Positions 1-12,800 of a stretch of 64,000 nt of DNA are shown here, piece after piece. Numbering within the stretch: the stretch's first letter is position 1; the number at the start of each line of letters is the position of its first letter. The notes under the pieces are model-generated. The model did no database searches and had not been told where the DNA came from. It worked only from the letters and a program-made list of their open reading frames with translations. The DNA comes from Acidobacteriota bacterium. GTDB taxonomy: Bacteria; Acidobacteriota; Thermoanaerobaculia; Multivoradales; JBCCEF01. The DNA is taken from NCBI GenBank assembly GCA_039030395.1, contig JBCCEF010000018.1, forward strand, positions 38,593 through 102,592. Direction: 5' to 3'. Position numbers and translations under genes: made by a program.

Positions 1-845
1 CGAAACCCGCCGCCAGCAGGCCGCGGAGCACCTCCGGACTGGCGGATTCACCGCCGAAGACCAGCATCCGCAGCGGTTCCAGCGCTTGCGGCGCCTCGCG
101 GGCCACCTGGTGGAACCACGAGGTGGTGAGAAAAGCGACGTCGATCTCCCGCCGCCGGATCTCCCGCCCGAGGGCCGGGGTGGCGAGGGCCGTCTCGCGC
201 GGGATCACCACCAGCGTCGCGCCGTTGAGCAGCGCCGACCACAGCTCGAAGGTCGAGGCGTCGAAGGCCGGATTCGCCGCCAGGGCGACGCGGTCTCCAC
301 GGAGGACCGGCGTTTGGGTGCTACCCAACGCCAGCCGGGCCGGTCCCCGGTGCGTGATGAGCACCCCCTTCGGCTTGCCGGTTGAACCGGAGGTGTACAT
401 CAGATAGGCCGGAGAGCCGGCATCGACGTCGATCGAAACGGGCTTCTTGGCACCCCGCGGCAGCAGCAGCTCGACCTCGTCGTCCTCCGGCAGGAGGTCG
501 ATGGTGGCGGACGACACCACCACCGTCGCCAGGCGCGCGTCGCGCATCATGAAGGCGAGGCGCTCTGCCGGATAGGCCGGGTCGAGGGGCACATAGGCGG
601 CGCCGGCTTTGAGGATGCCGAGAATGGCGACCACCAGATCGAAGGATCGCTCGAGGCACATGCCCACCAGCTCGCCGGGCTCGGTGCCGCCGGCCACCAG
701 CCGGCGCGCCAGGGCGCCGGCCCGTCGGTCCAGCTCACCGTAGGTCAGAGTCTCGTCCCCATCGACGACCGCCAGGGCGGCGGGATCTTCCGCCACCCGC
801 TGCTCGAAGATGCGGTGCAGGGGCAGGTCCCGGGGATAGTCGACG
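1..845 (-). other. NRPS module 12: C-less adenylation domain, partial
   Basis: An A domain begins at a typical C-A linker (NDTAVDYPRDLPLH) directly after the module 11 carrier, with no condensation domain between them. It is cut by the window edge after the GGES core. The visible specificity residues are D-A-F-F-V-G, which resemble Val/Ile pockets. The four remaining positions lie outside the window. Confidence 0.8.
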
Positions 846-3800
846 GCGGTGTCGTTGACCTCTTCGAGGATCCATCGGCGCACCGCATCCTCGCCGTCCG
901 CAAGGGGCGCCGGCCGGAGCGCTGGTGGCTCGGCCGCGGACGCCTTCGGCGCCGCGACGGTGGCGCTGGCCGCCGGTTCCATCGCCGGGGTCACCGGCAA
1001 AGCGGTGCGCTCGGCGTCGATGCGGGCCGCCAGCCGCCGTGCCGTCGGCGCTTCGAAGAACACCCGCAGCGGGAACGAGACTCCGGTCTCCTCGTGGATC
1101 CGCTCGACCAGCCGCACCGCCGCCAGGGAGCCGCCTCCGAGGTCGAAGAAATCCGCCGTCGCGCTGATCTCGGGCCGCCCTAGGGCTTCCCGCCACAGCT
1201 CGACCACCAGCCGCTCCGTCGCCGTGGCGGGGGGAACCCGATCGGCATCCGGGGGCGAGGCCGCAGCGGCCCGGCGCAGCAGTTCGGCACGATCGATCTT
1301 GCCGCCCGGGGTGCGCGGCAGGCGCTCCAGTATTTCGATGGTGGCCGGGACCTGATGGGCCGGTAGGCGCCGGCTCAGGTCCGCCCGCAGATCGCTTCCC
1401 ACCAGTTCCCGCTCACCGGCCGAAGCGGCCGCCACAAAGGCCGCCAGGCGCGATCCTTTGACCACCACCACGGCCCCCTGCTCCACCCCCGGCAGATTCG
1501 AAAGGGCGGCTTCGACTTCGCCCAGTTCCACCCGGAAGCCGCGGAGCTTGACCTGCTCGTCACGGCGACCGAGGAATTCGAGCTGACCGTTGCGCCGCCA
1601 GCGCACCCGATCCCCGGTGCGGTACAGGCGGCCGCCCTCGGCAGCGAAGGGGTCCGGCACGAAACGCTCGGCGGTGATCGCCGGCCGGCGCAGGTAGCCA
1701 TGCGCCAGAGACGGCCCACCGAGGAGCAATTCGCCGGCGACGCCTTCCGGCACCAAGGCGCCGCCGCCGTCGACCACATAGGCGGTGAAGCCCGCCAGGG
1801 GACGACCGATGGTGATCGCCGCGTCGGATCCCTCGATGGTGCCGAGGGTGGCGCAGACGGTGGTCTCTGTCGGACCGTAGGCGTTGACCAATCGGCGACG
1901 GTCGCCCCCAGACCAACGTTCCGCCAGGACCGGAGTCAGGGCTTCACCGGCGCTGATCAACAGGCGCAGCGCCGGCAGCTCGTCCTCCGGCAGTCGCGCC
2001 AGGACCGATGGCGGCAGGGTGGCGACGGTGATCTTCTCTTGCGCCAGGAAGGCACCGAGGGCCGGCCCCGGTACCAGCTCCGCCGCTGACGCCAGGCACA
2101 GGGTGGCGCCGGCACCGAAGGCCAGGGTCATTTCCCACACCGCCGCATCGAAGGACAGGGCGGCGAACTGGGCCACGCGATCGCCCGGCTTCACCGCCAG
2201 CAGGCGCCGCTGCTCCGCGCTCAACAGGGCTAGGCCCTGGTGACTCAGCTCCACTCCTTTCGGCCGCCCCGTCGAGCCGGAGGTGTAGATGGCGTAGGCG
2301 CGGCCGGCGGGCTCCGGCGGCCGCCCCTCGAAAGCATCGGGGCCGGTTTGGAGGATTGCCTCCAGAGACAGCAGCGGTACCTCCTCCAGGTTGGTCTCGC
2401 CGCGTCGCCGCGGTACCAGCACCGCGACCGGCCGAGCTTCGCGCACCATCAAGGCGATGCGTTCCGGCGGGTACTCCGGATCGAGCGGCAGGTAGCAGCA
2501 ACCGGCCGCCAGCACCGCCAGGAAGGCCACCGGCAACTCCGCCGAGCGGGGCATGCGGGCGGCCACCAGATCGCCCGGGCGGCAGCCGGCGGCGGTGAGG
2601 CCGGCGGCGACCCGGCGCACCGCCTCGTCCAGTTCGCCATAGGTCATGGTCTTCGACGGCGCGCCGCGGAAGCGAACCGCCGGGGCCTCCGGCTGCCGGT
2701 CGACCCAGCAACCGAAGAGCTCCGGCAACGACACCCACTCCACCGGCGCCGCCGGGCCCTGGGGCCACTCGTACAGCACCTGTTGGCGGCGCCCCGGAGC
2801 GAGCAGCGACAGTCTGCCGAGGGCGGTCTCCGGCGCCCCGAGGGCTGCGGCCATAAGCTGGACCAGCGCCTCGTTCATGCGCCCGATGGTGGTCGTCTCG
2901 TAGAGCGCCGAGGCCCAGTTCCAGGACAGCAGCAGGCGGCCGTCGGTCTCCGAGGCGGTGAGGGTGATGTCGAATTTGGCGACGTCGCCGGCGATCATCT
3001 CCGGTTCCGCCTCGAGGGCCGGCAAGGCAAAGTCGTCGAGGGGCGCGTTCTGCAGCACCAGAGCCACCTGGAAGAGCGCCTGGCGCGATAGATCGCGTTC
3101 CGGCGCCAGCACCTCCACCAGTTTCTCGAAGGGTACGTCCTGCTGGGAGTAAGCGCCCAGGGTGGTGTCCCGAAGTTGGTCGTGGAGCTCCGCGAAGGAC
3201 ATCTCCGGCGCCAGATCGCCGCGCAGCACCAGGGTGTTGACGAAGAATCCGATGAGGCCTTCGATCTCTTCCCGGTTGCGATTGGCGATAGGAGCGCCAA
3301 CGGCGATCGAGCGCTGATCGGTCCAGCGGAAGAGCAGCGCCTGGAAGGCGGTGAGCAGGATGATGAACAGCGACCCGCCGTGCGCCTTGCCGTAGGCGCG
3401 AGCCGTCTCCGCCAGCTCGTCCGGCAGCAGGAAGGCCTGGCTCGCGCCGCGAAAGTCCTGACGCGGCGGCCGCGGCCGATCGGTGGGTAGCTGCAGGGCT
3501 TCCAAACGCCCTTCGAGGCGTTCTCGCCACCACTCGATCTGCCCTTCGAGGGCGCCCTCGTCGAACCACCGGTGCTGCCACAGGGTGAAGTCCGCGTACT
3601 GCACCGGCAGCGGCGCCAGGGGTGAGGGTTCGCCGGTGGCGGCGGCGCCGTAGAGCAGCGTCAGTTCCCGTACCAACACCCCGATGGACCAACCGTCCGA
3701 GACGATGTGGTGGGTATTGGTGAACAGCAGGTGGTCCTCCGCCGTCAAGCGCAGCAACCAATAGGAGAACAGCGGCCCGCGGGCGAGGTCGAAGCCGCGC

Positions 3801-6800
3801 AGACTCTGCGACAGCACCAGGGACCGGCCCTCGCCCTCTCGCCGATCCGCCGGTAGAGCGGTGAGGTCGATCATCGGCAGCGGCCGCGGCTGCCCGGGCG
3901 CGATCGTCTGCACCGCTTCGCGGCCCTTGCGCCGGAAGGTGGTGCGCAGGGCCTCGTGGCGCCGCACGATCTCCTCGAGCGCCGCCGCCATCGCCGCCAC
4001 CTGCAAGGTGCCGCGCAGGCGGACACTGGCCGGGATGTTGTAGGCGTTGCCTCCGGGGCTCAACTGGTCAACGAACCACAGGCGGCGCTGGGCGAAGGAC
4101 AGCGGGAGGTCGGTGGTGTCCCGCGGCAGCGCCCGCAGGGTCAGCGCCTCGGCCCCCTCCGCCGCCACGCCGGCAGCGGCGTCCGCCTCGCCCTTCTCCG
4201 CGTCATCCAGCGCCTCCACTGCCTCGGCCAATCCAGCCAGCGTCGAGCGCTCGAACAGGCGCCGGACCGGCAGTTCAACCCCGAAAACCCTCCGCAGTCG
4301 GGAGACGACGCGGGTCGCCAGCAGAGATTGGCCGCCGAGTTCGAAGAAGTCGTCGAGGGCCGATACGCGATCGACCTCCAGCACCTCACACCAGATCTCG
4401 GCGATGCGCTCCTCGACCGCCGAACGCGGCGCCACAAAGGCCCGCTCGGAAGCCGGCGCGACGGCGTCCGGCTCCGGCAGCAGCCGCCGGTTGACCTTGC
4501 CGCTAGGGGTCAAGGGCAGGGCATCGAGGAACTGGAAGGCCGAAGGCACCATGTACTCCGGCAACCGCTCGCCGAGGTGAGCCCGGAGGCCTTCCGCGTC
4601 GGCGCCGGCATCGCCCTCACGGGCGGCAACCTGCGGCACCACCCAGGCGACGAGGCGCCGGCGAGTCGCCTCGCCGACCGCCGCCACCACCGCTTCGCGC
4701 ACCGCCGGATGGCCGCCAAGGGCCTGCTCCACCTCGCCCGGCTCCACCCGATAGCCGCGCACCTTGACCTGCGAATCGGCCCGCCCGAGGAACTCGAGGT
4801 CGCCCGACGGCAACCAGCGCACCAGGTCACCGGTGCGGTAGAGGCGACTGCCGGGAGTGGCTCCGAAGGCGTCCGGCAGGAAACTCTCGGCGGTGCGCGC
4901 CGGCCGGCCCAGGTAACCCCGCGCCAGACAGTTGCCGCCCAGGTAGAGCTCCCCGGAGCGGCCCACCTGCACCGGCTGACCGAGGGGGTCCAGCACGTAG
5001 GCCCGGGCCTCCGCCACCGGCCGGCCGATGGGCGGCAGGTCCGGCCATCCGATCTGGGCGCCGCGCGCCGCATCGCGAGTCCAGGCGGTGACCACATGGG
5101 TTTCCGACGGACCGTAGTGGTTGTGCAGCGTCGCGCCCAGGGAACCCACCAGACGGCGGACCTCCGGGGTCATGCGGAGCTGCTCGCCGGCGGTGATCAG
5201 ATCGACCAGGGCGAGGCGATGGCGCGGCCCTTCCTCGGCGGCCCCTTCGGCGAGCTGCTGGAGGGCGACGAAGGGTAAATAGAGCGTTTCCACCGCCTCT
5301 CGTTCGAGGTGGGTGAGCAGTTCGTAGGGATCGCGCCGCACCTCGTCCGGCGACAGCACCAGGGTTCCACCGGCGCACCAGGCGGAGAACATTTCCTGGA
5401 AGGAGACGTCGAAGGAGAGGGCCGAGAACTGCAGGGTCCGGCCGCGGCGGTGCCGCGGCACACCCACCCGCTCCTGCCAGCGCACCAGATTCGCCACTGC
5501 CCCGTGACGCATGGCGACACCCTTCGGCTTGCCGGTCGAGCCGGAGGTGTAGATGACGTAGGCGAGATGGTCCGGCGACAGCACGGGGAACCCACTCCAG
5601 GGCGTACCGGCAGCGGGCAGACCGGCAGTGGGCAAACCGCCGGCGGAGGGCTCCTCGGCGCCTCCTTCTTCGAGCCACAGGGGCTCCGTACTCTCCGGCA
5701 ACAGCGCGGCGTAGCGGCGGTCCGCCAGCAGCACCGCGGCGGAACTGTCCTCGACCATGAAGGCCAGGCGTTCCCGCGGATAGGTGGGATCGAGGGGGAT
5801 GCAGGCGCCGCCGGCGCGCAGGATGGCGAGCACCGCGACCGCCAGCTCCGGCGACCGGCCGATGCACAGGGCGACCGCGCGATCCGGACCGACGCCGCGG
5901 GCGATCAGGTGAGCCGCCAGGCGCGCGGAACGCTCGTCCAGCTCCGCATAGGAAAGGTGCCCCTGGGGCGACACCACCGCCATGGCGTCCGGGAACCGGC
6001 GGGCGGCGGCGATGAACAGATCGTGCAGGGTGGTCGGCGCCACCGACGGGTTGGTGCTCCATTCCGCCAGCACTTGCCGGCGCTCCATGTCGGACATCAG
6101 GTTGAGCCGCGCCACCGCCTTCTCCGGTTCCGTCAGCGCCGCGTCGAGGAGATGGCGGAAGTGCTCCATCATGCGCGTCGCCGTCGCGCCGTCAAAGAGC
6201 GCCGTGTCGTACTCGAACTGCAAGGCCAGATCCTGCGGCCGCTCCCACACCAACAGGCTGAGGTCGAACTTGGCGGTCGAAGTCGCCGCCGTCAGCGGGG
6301 TGAGGCGCAGGCCGGGCAACTCGGCGTCGCCCTGGGGCGCGTTGAGCATCACCAGCATCACCTGGAACAGCGGGTGGCGGGACAGGTCGCGGCGCGGTTC
6401 CAGCTCCTCCACCAGCTTCTCGAAGGGCAGGTCCTGGTGGGCGTAGGCGCCGAGAGTGGTTTCGCGCACCCGGGTGACCAACTCCAGGAAGGTCGGCCCA
6501 TCCTCGAAGGTCGACTGAAGCACCAAGGTGTTGGCGAAGAAACCGATCAGCCCTTCGAGTTCCGGCCGGCCACGGTTGGCGATGGGCGAGCCGACGGCGA
6601 TCTCGTCCTGGCCGCTGTAGCGGAACAGCAGGCCGTGGAAGGCCGCCAACAGCACCATGAAGGGGGTGGCGCCGACCCGCCGGGCGAAAGCCTGGACCCG
6701 CGGCGCGAAGCCCTCGAGGACGACGTCGAAGGCCGCCCCGCGGAGGCTCTGGGTGGCCGGTCGCGGCCGGTCCGTCGGCAGGTCGAGGGGCGCCGGTGAA

Positions 6801-9800
6801 TCCCCCAGATGGTGGCGCCACCAGTCGATCTGCTGCTGCAGGGTGTCGCCGGTCAGCCACCCGCGCTGCCAGGCGGCGAAGTCTGCGTACTGCAGCGGCA
6901 GGGGCGCCAGCGGCGATGCCTCCCCCTGGTGGTGAGCGCGATAGAAGGTCGACAGCTCGCGCACGAAAACACCCACCGACCAGCCGTCGCCGACGATGTG
7001 GTGGAGGTTGACCAGCAGCCGGTGCTCGTCGTCGCCCATGCGCAGCAGATGGGACCGCAGTAGGGGGCCGCGGGCGAGATCGAAGGGGCGCGCCGCATCG
7101 GCGAAGGCCAGGCGCCGGGCGGAGCGTTCGCGCACCGCCGGCGGCAGGGCCGTCAGGTCGACGATCGGCAGCACCGGCCCGCCACCGGGGAGATCTTGGT
7201 GGATCACCTGGTGCGGTTGATCGCGACCCGCTTCATAGCCCGATTCGATGGTCGAGCGGAGGGTCTCGTGGCGTTGGATGATCGACTGCAGGGTGGCCTC
7301 GAGCACCGCCACCCGGAGATCGCCGTCGAGGCGCACGGCGGCCGGTATGTTGTAGGCGGCGCTCCCCGGATCGAGCTGATCGAGCACCCACAGCCGCTGC
7401 TGGGCGAAGGACAGCGCCAGCGGCTCCGAGCGATCCGCTGGCGGGATCGCCTCGGCCGGCGCAGCGGAGGGCACCGACTCCCCCAGGCGCCGGGCGAGGG
7501 CGGCCACGGTGGGCGCCTCGAATAGGGTTCTCAAGGGCACCTCGCAGCCGAAGGCCTCCGGCAGCCGGGCGATCACCCGCGTCGCCAGCAGCGAGTGGCC
7601 GCCGAGTTCGAAAAAGTCGTCTTCAGCGCCCACCCGGTCGATCTCCAGCACCTCGCCGAAGATCGCCGCCAGGGTTTCCTCGACGCTGCCCACCGGCGCC
7701 ACCCAGGGCCCCGCCGCCAGCGACCGGTCGCGGTCCGGCGCCGGCAGGGCCTGGCGGTCCACCTTGTTGCTGGAAGTCAGCGGCAGGGCGTCGAGCACCA
7801 CGTAGTCCGGCGGCACCATGTAGTCCGGCAACCGGCTCTTTAGGCTGCGCTGCAGGGCCGACCCATCGACCGCCTGCCCCGCCGCCGTTACCAGGTAGGC
7901 GCACAGACGCTTTTCGCCGGGGCCGTCCTGGCGCGCCATCACCACCGCCTCAGCCACCGTCCGGTCGTCGCGCAGCACCGCCTCGATCTCCTTGAGTTCG
8001 ATGCGGAAGCCGCGCACCTTGACCTGATGGTCGACGCGGCCGAGGAACTCCAGTTCGCCGTCCGCCAGGTAGCGCGCCCGGTCACCGGTGCGGTACAGGC
8101 GCCGGCCGGGCTCCGGGCTGAAGGGATCCGGCACGAACTTCTCCGCCGTCAGCGCCGGGCGGGCCAGGTAGCCTCGCGCCAGGCCGGCGCCGGCGAGGCA
8201 CAGTTCCCCCGGCGCGCCCACCGGCACCGGGCGCAGGTCCGGCGCCACCAGGTGCGCACGCACGCCGTCCACCGGGCGTCCGATGGGCAGCTCGCCGGAG
8301 GGCCGGCGCTCCGCCGCCGCCAGTTCGCTCATGGTGGCCACGACGGTCGCTTCCGTCGGCCCGTAGTTGTTGATCATGCGCAGCGGCGTACCGCCACCGG
8401 CGGACCGCTGCCCGGCCCACCGCCACCACGCCTCCTCCCGCTCCGGGATCGCCCGGTCACCGCCGAACACCGCCAGGCGCAGGGACGCCGGCTGGCCGTG
8501 GGACCGTTCGGCGAGGGCCGTCGCCAGTTCCTGCCAGTAGGTGGTCGGCAGATTGAGGGTGGTCACCTGGAGGTCGCCGAGGACGTCCAGGAAGTGCCCC
8601 GGCGAGGCGATCATCTCCTCCGTCCGCAGCACCAGAGCGCCGCCCCGGCTGAGCACCGGATAGATCTCCTCGGCGGCGTGGTCGAAGCCGATGGAAACGA
8701 ACTGCAGCACCCGATCGCGCCGGCCGGTGCCGAAGGTACGGATGGCGCTCCGCGTGTAGTTGGCAACGGACCGATGCTCGACGGCGACGCCCTTTGGCTG
8801 CCCCGTCGATCCGGAGGTGTAGATGATGTAGACCAGATTTTCCGGCGCAGGCACCGGCAGCAAGGTGCCCGAAGGCGCCGTCGCCAGGGCCTCCGGATCG
8901 TCGATTTCGATCACCGGCAACCCGTCCGGGACTTCCGGCCGCGCCACCCGCCGGACGGTCACCAGGGCCGCCGGCCGGGAGTCCTCCAGGATGTAGCTCA
9001 GCCGGTCGGCGGGATTCGCCGGATCCAGCGGAATGTAGGCGGCGCCGGCCTTCAGGATGCCGAACACCCCCACCATCAGGTCGACATGGCGATCCACCAG
9101 CAGCGCTACCGGGATATCCGGCCCGCTGCCGTGGGCCACCAGCCAGCGGGCCAGGGTCTCGGCCCGGGCGTCGAGGGTGCCATAGGTCAGGGCGTCGTCG
9201 CCGCACACCACCGCCACGGCATCCGGCTGCGCTACGGCCCGCTCCTCGAAGGCGGCGTGCAGTGAGGTCGGCGGGAAGCCGGCGCCGGTGTCGTTCCAGT
9301 CGCGCAGCATCTGCTGCCGCTCGCCGGCGGTCACCAGGGGCAGTTCCAGGAGCCTCCCTCCCTCGCCATCGGCGATGGCCGCCAGCAGCAGCTCGAAGCC
9401 GTGCACCATGCGCTCGACGGTGGTGCCGTCGAACAGGTCGCGGTTGTACTGCAGGCTGCCCCGCAGTTGGTCCGACTGCTGGTCTTCGATCATCCACAGG
9501 GTGAAGTCGTAGTGCACCTCCGGCTCTCCCTGGAGGTCGAGCATCGAAACCTCGACGCCGGGCAGGTCGACCGGCGGCACATGGAAGTTCTGGAAGCCGA
9601 AGAGCGCCTGGAACCAGGGCGACCGGCTGAGGTCGCGCTCCGGCCGCAGAGCTTCCAAAAGGGTCTCGAAGGGCACGTCCTGGTGTTCGTAGGCACCGAG
9701 AGTGGTCTCCCGGACGCGGCCCAGAATCTCGTCGAAGGCCGGGTTGCCGGACAGGTCCGTGCGGAACACCAGGGTGTTGACGAAGAAGCCCACCAGGGCT

Positions 9801-12800
9801 TCGATCTCCCGCCAGCGCCGATTGGCGACATAGGAGCCGACGGCCAGATCGTCCTGCCGCGCCCAGCGCGCCAGCAGCACCTTGAAGGCCGCCAGCAGCA
9901 CCATGAAGAGGGTGGATCCGCTGGTCCGGGCATGGGCCGCCAGGCCGGCGCCGACGGCTTCCGGGAGCCGGAAGGTCACCTCGCCACCGCGGTGGGTCTG
10001 CACCGCCGGGCGCGGCCGGTCGGTCGGAAGCTGGAGCACCGTGCCGCCGTCGCCGAGGCGGCCGCGCCAGTAGTCGACCTGGCCTTCGAGCACTTCGCCG
10101 GCGAGCCAGCGGCGCTGCCAGGCGGCGTAATCCGCATAGCGCAACGGCAGCGCCGGCAGCGGCGAAGGCTGGCGCTGCGCGAAGGCCTCGAACAGCACAC
10201 CGAGTTCGTGGGTAAACACCCCCAGGGACCAGCCGTCGCCGACGATGTGGTGCAAGGTGACCAAGAGCACGTGATCCACCGCCGTCAGGCGCAGCAAGGT
10301 GGTGCGCAGGAGGGGACCGTTTGCGAGATCGAAGGTGCGCTTGCTTTCGGCTTTGCGCAGCCGGTTGGCCTCGACCGTCCGCTGCTCTTCCGGCAGCGTC
10401 GAAAGGTCGAGCAGCGGCAGGGCGGCGATCTCGTCGCGCCATTCCTCGGCCGGCGGCAGGATGTGCTGATAGGGCTCACCGCGATGCTGCCGGAAGACCG
10501 TGCGCAGGGACTCGTGGCGATGGCGTATCTCGCCGAGGGTGGCGGCGAGTACCGCCGGTTCCAGCGGTCCGGTGAAGCGCACCGCCGACGGAATGTTGTA
10601 GACGGAGGTTTCCGGATCGAGCTGCACCAGCAGCCACTGGCGGAGCTGCGAATAGGAGAGCACCAGGTCGGTGTCGCCGGCGACCGCGGTGATCGGCGGA
10701 ATCTCCACCCCGCCGCGCGCCTGCTCGACGGCGGCGGCCATCGCCCGCGGCGTCGGTGCCTCGAACAGGGTGCGCAGCGGCAGATCCACGCCCAGGGAGT
10801 CGCGCAGCCGGGTCATGAGCTGCGTCGCCAGCAGCGAATGGCCGCCGAGGTCGAAGAAGCCACCCTCGGCGCCCACCGCATCGAGGTGCAGGGTTTCCGC
10901 CCACAGACCCGCCAGCAGCTCTTCCAACGGCGTGCGCGGTGCCTCGCCGGAGTCTGCGCCGGCACCATCGAATGCCGGCGCCTCGGGCAGGGCACGGCGA
11001 TCGACCTTGCCGCTGGCCGACAGCGGCATGGTGTCCAGCTCCACAAATACCGCCGGCAGCATGAAATCCGGCAGGGTCTCCTGTAGCCAGGCCTTCAAGG
11101 CGCCGGTCTCCGGCGCCGCCGGGCCCGGCTCCGCCACCCAGTAGGCGACCAGCCGTTTGTGCAGCCCCTCGCCGGCGGCGACGGCGGCGGCCAGCTTCAC
11201 CGCCGAATGGGCCTGCAGCCGCGCCTCGATCTCCCCCAGCTCGATGCGGAAGCCTCGCACCTTGACCTGGTGGTCGATGCGGCCGAGGAACTCCAGCTCG
11301 CCGCGCTTGGGGCCGGCGGCGAGGAAGCGCACTAGGTCGCCACTGCGGTACAGGCGGCCGCCGGGGACCTCCGACCAGGGGTCTGGCACAAAGGCGGCGG
11401 CGGTGCGCGCCGGCTGGCCGAGGTAGCCGTCCGCCAGGCCCTCGGCAGAGGCCAACAGTTCGCCCGGCGAACCCGGCGGCACCGGCCGGCCGGCGGTATC
11501 GACCACGTAGAGCCGGCAACCGAAGATCGGCCGGCCGAGGGTGAGGCCCTCATCCTGCGGATCGAAGATGCCGTTCGATACACACACTGTCGCCTCCGTC
11601 GGCCCGTAGCCATTGACGAAGATACGGCCGCGCGCCCAGCGGCGAGCCAGCTCCGGCGGGCACGCTTCGCCGGCGACGGTGAGGTGGGAGAGGGCCGGCA
11701 GAGTCCGCTCCCCGGAGATCAGCGGCATCGCCGCCAGCGCCGAAGGGGGCAGCACCGCGGCGGTCACCGCCTGGCGTTCCAACAGCTTGACGAGGTCCAG
11801 TCCCGGCATCAGCGCCTCGCGGTCCGCAAACACCACCGTGCCGCCGTTGGCGAGGGTCGGGAGCTGCTCCACCACCGATGCATCGAAGGACGGCGAAGCG
11901 AACTGCAGAACCCGGGCATCGAGGTCGAAACCGAAGGGGCGCCGGCTCATGCCGGAGAGCGCCGCCACGCCGCGGTGGGACACGGCCACGCCCTTGGGGC
12001 GGCCGGTCGAACCGGAGGTGAAGATGATGTAGGCCCGGTCGACAAGGCTGGAGCCGGGGATATCCACCGCCGACGGCTTGCCGTCGAACATCTCCTCGAA
12101 CGCCGAAACGTCGACCGAGGAGTCCGCTGGGATCCGGTCTTCGAGGCCCCGATGGACCAGAACGCGCACGGCTTTGGCATCGTCGATCATCGTCGCCAGG
12201 CGATCCTGCGGGTACTCCGGATCGAGGGGCATCCAGCAGGCGCCAATGCGGTGCAGAGCGACGATGGCGACGGCCGAATCGGGCGAGCGGTGGAAGCAGG
12301 TGCCGACGACATCTCCCGCTTTGACCCCGGATGCAAGGAGCGCCGAAGCCAGGTGGTCGGCGCGCTCGGCGAGGCCGCCGTAGGTCACGGCACCGCCGTC
12401 CCAGGCGAGGGCGATGGCGTCCGGCATGCGCGCCGCGGTGGCGCCGAAGAGGGCATCGAAGGTGGCTGGCGAAGGCGGTTCATCGCCCACCCCCCAGTCC
12501 TCGAACAGCCAGCGCCGTTCATCGCCGGAGAGCAGGTCGTGATCCGCCAGGGGAAGCCGCGGCGCGGCGAGTACTCCGGTGAGGAGGCGCACGTAGCGTT
12601 CGAGCAGCGCCTCGGCGGACTGCTTCTCGAACAGGTCGGTGGCATAGTTGAGGGCCAACGACAGACCGTCCTCGTCCTCGACCCCCTGCAGGGTCAGATC
12701 GAACTTGGCAACGCCGAGGAGCGGCTCCTGGACGGTGATCTCGAGGTCCGGCAGTTCGAGGGCGCCACCGGGGGCGTTCTGCAGCACGAAGACCGTCTGG

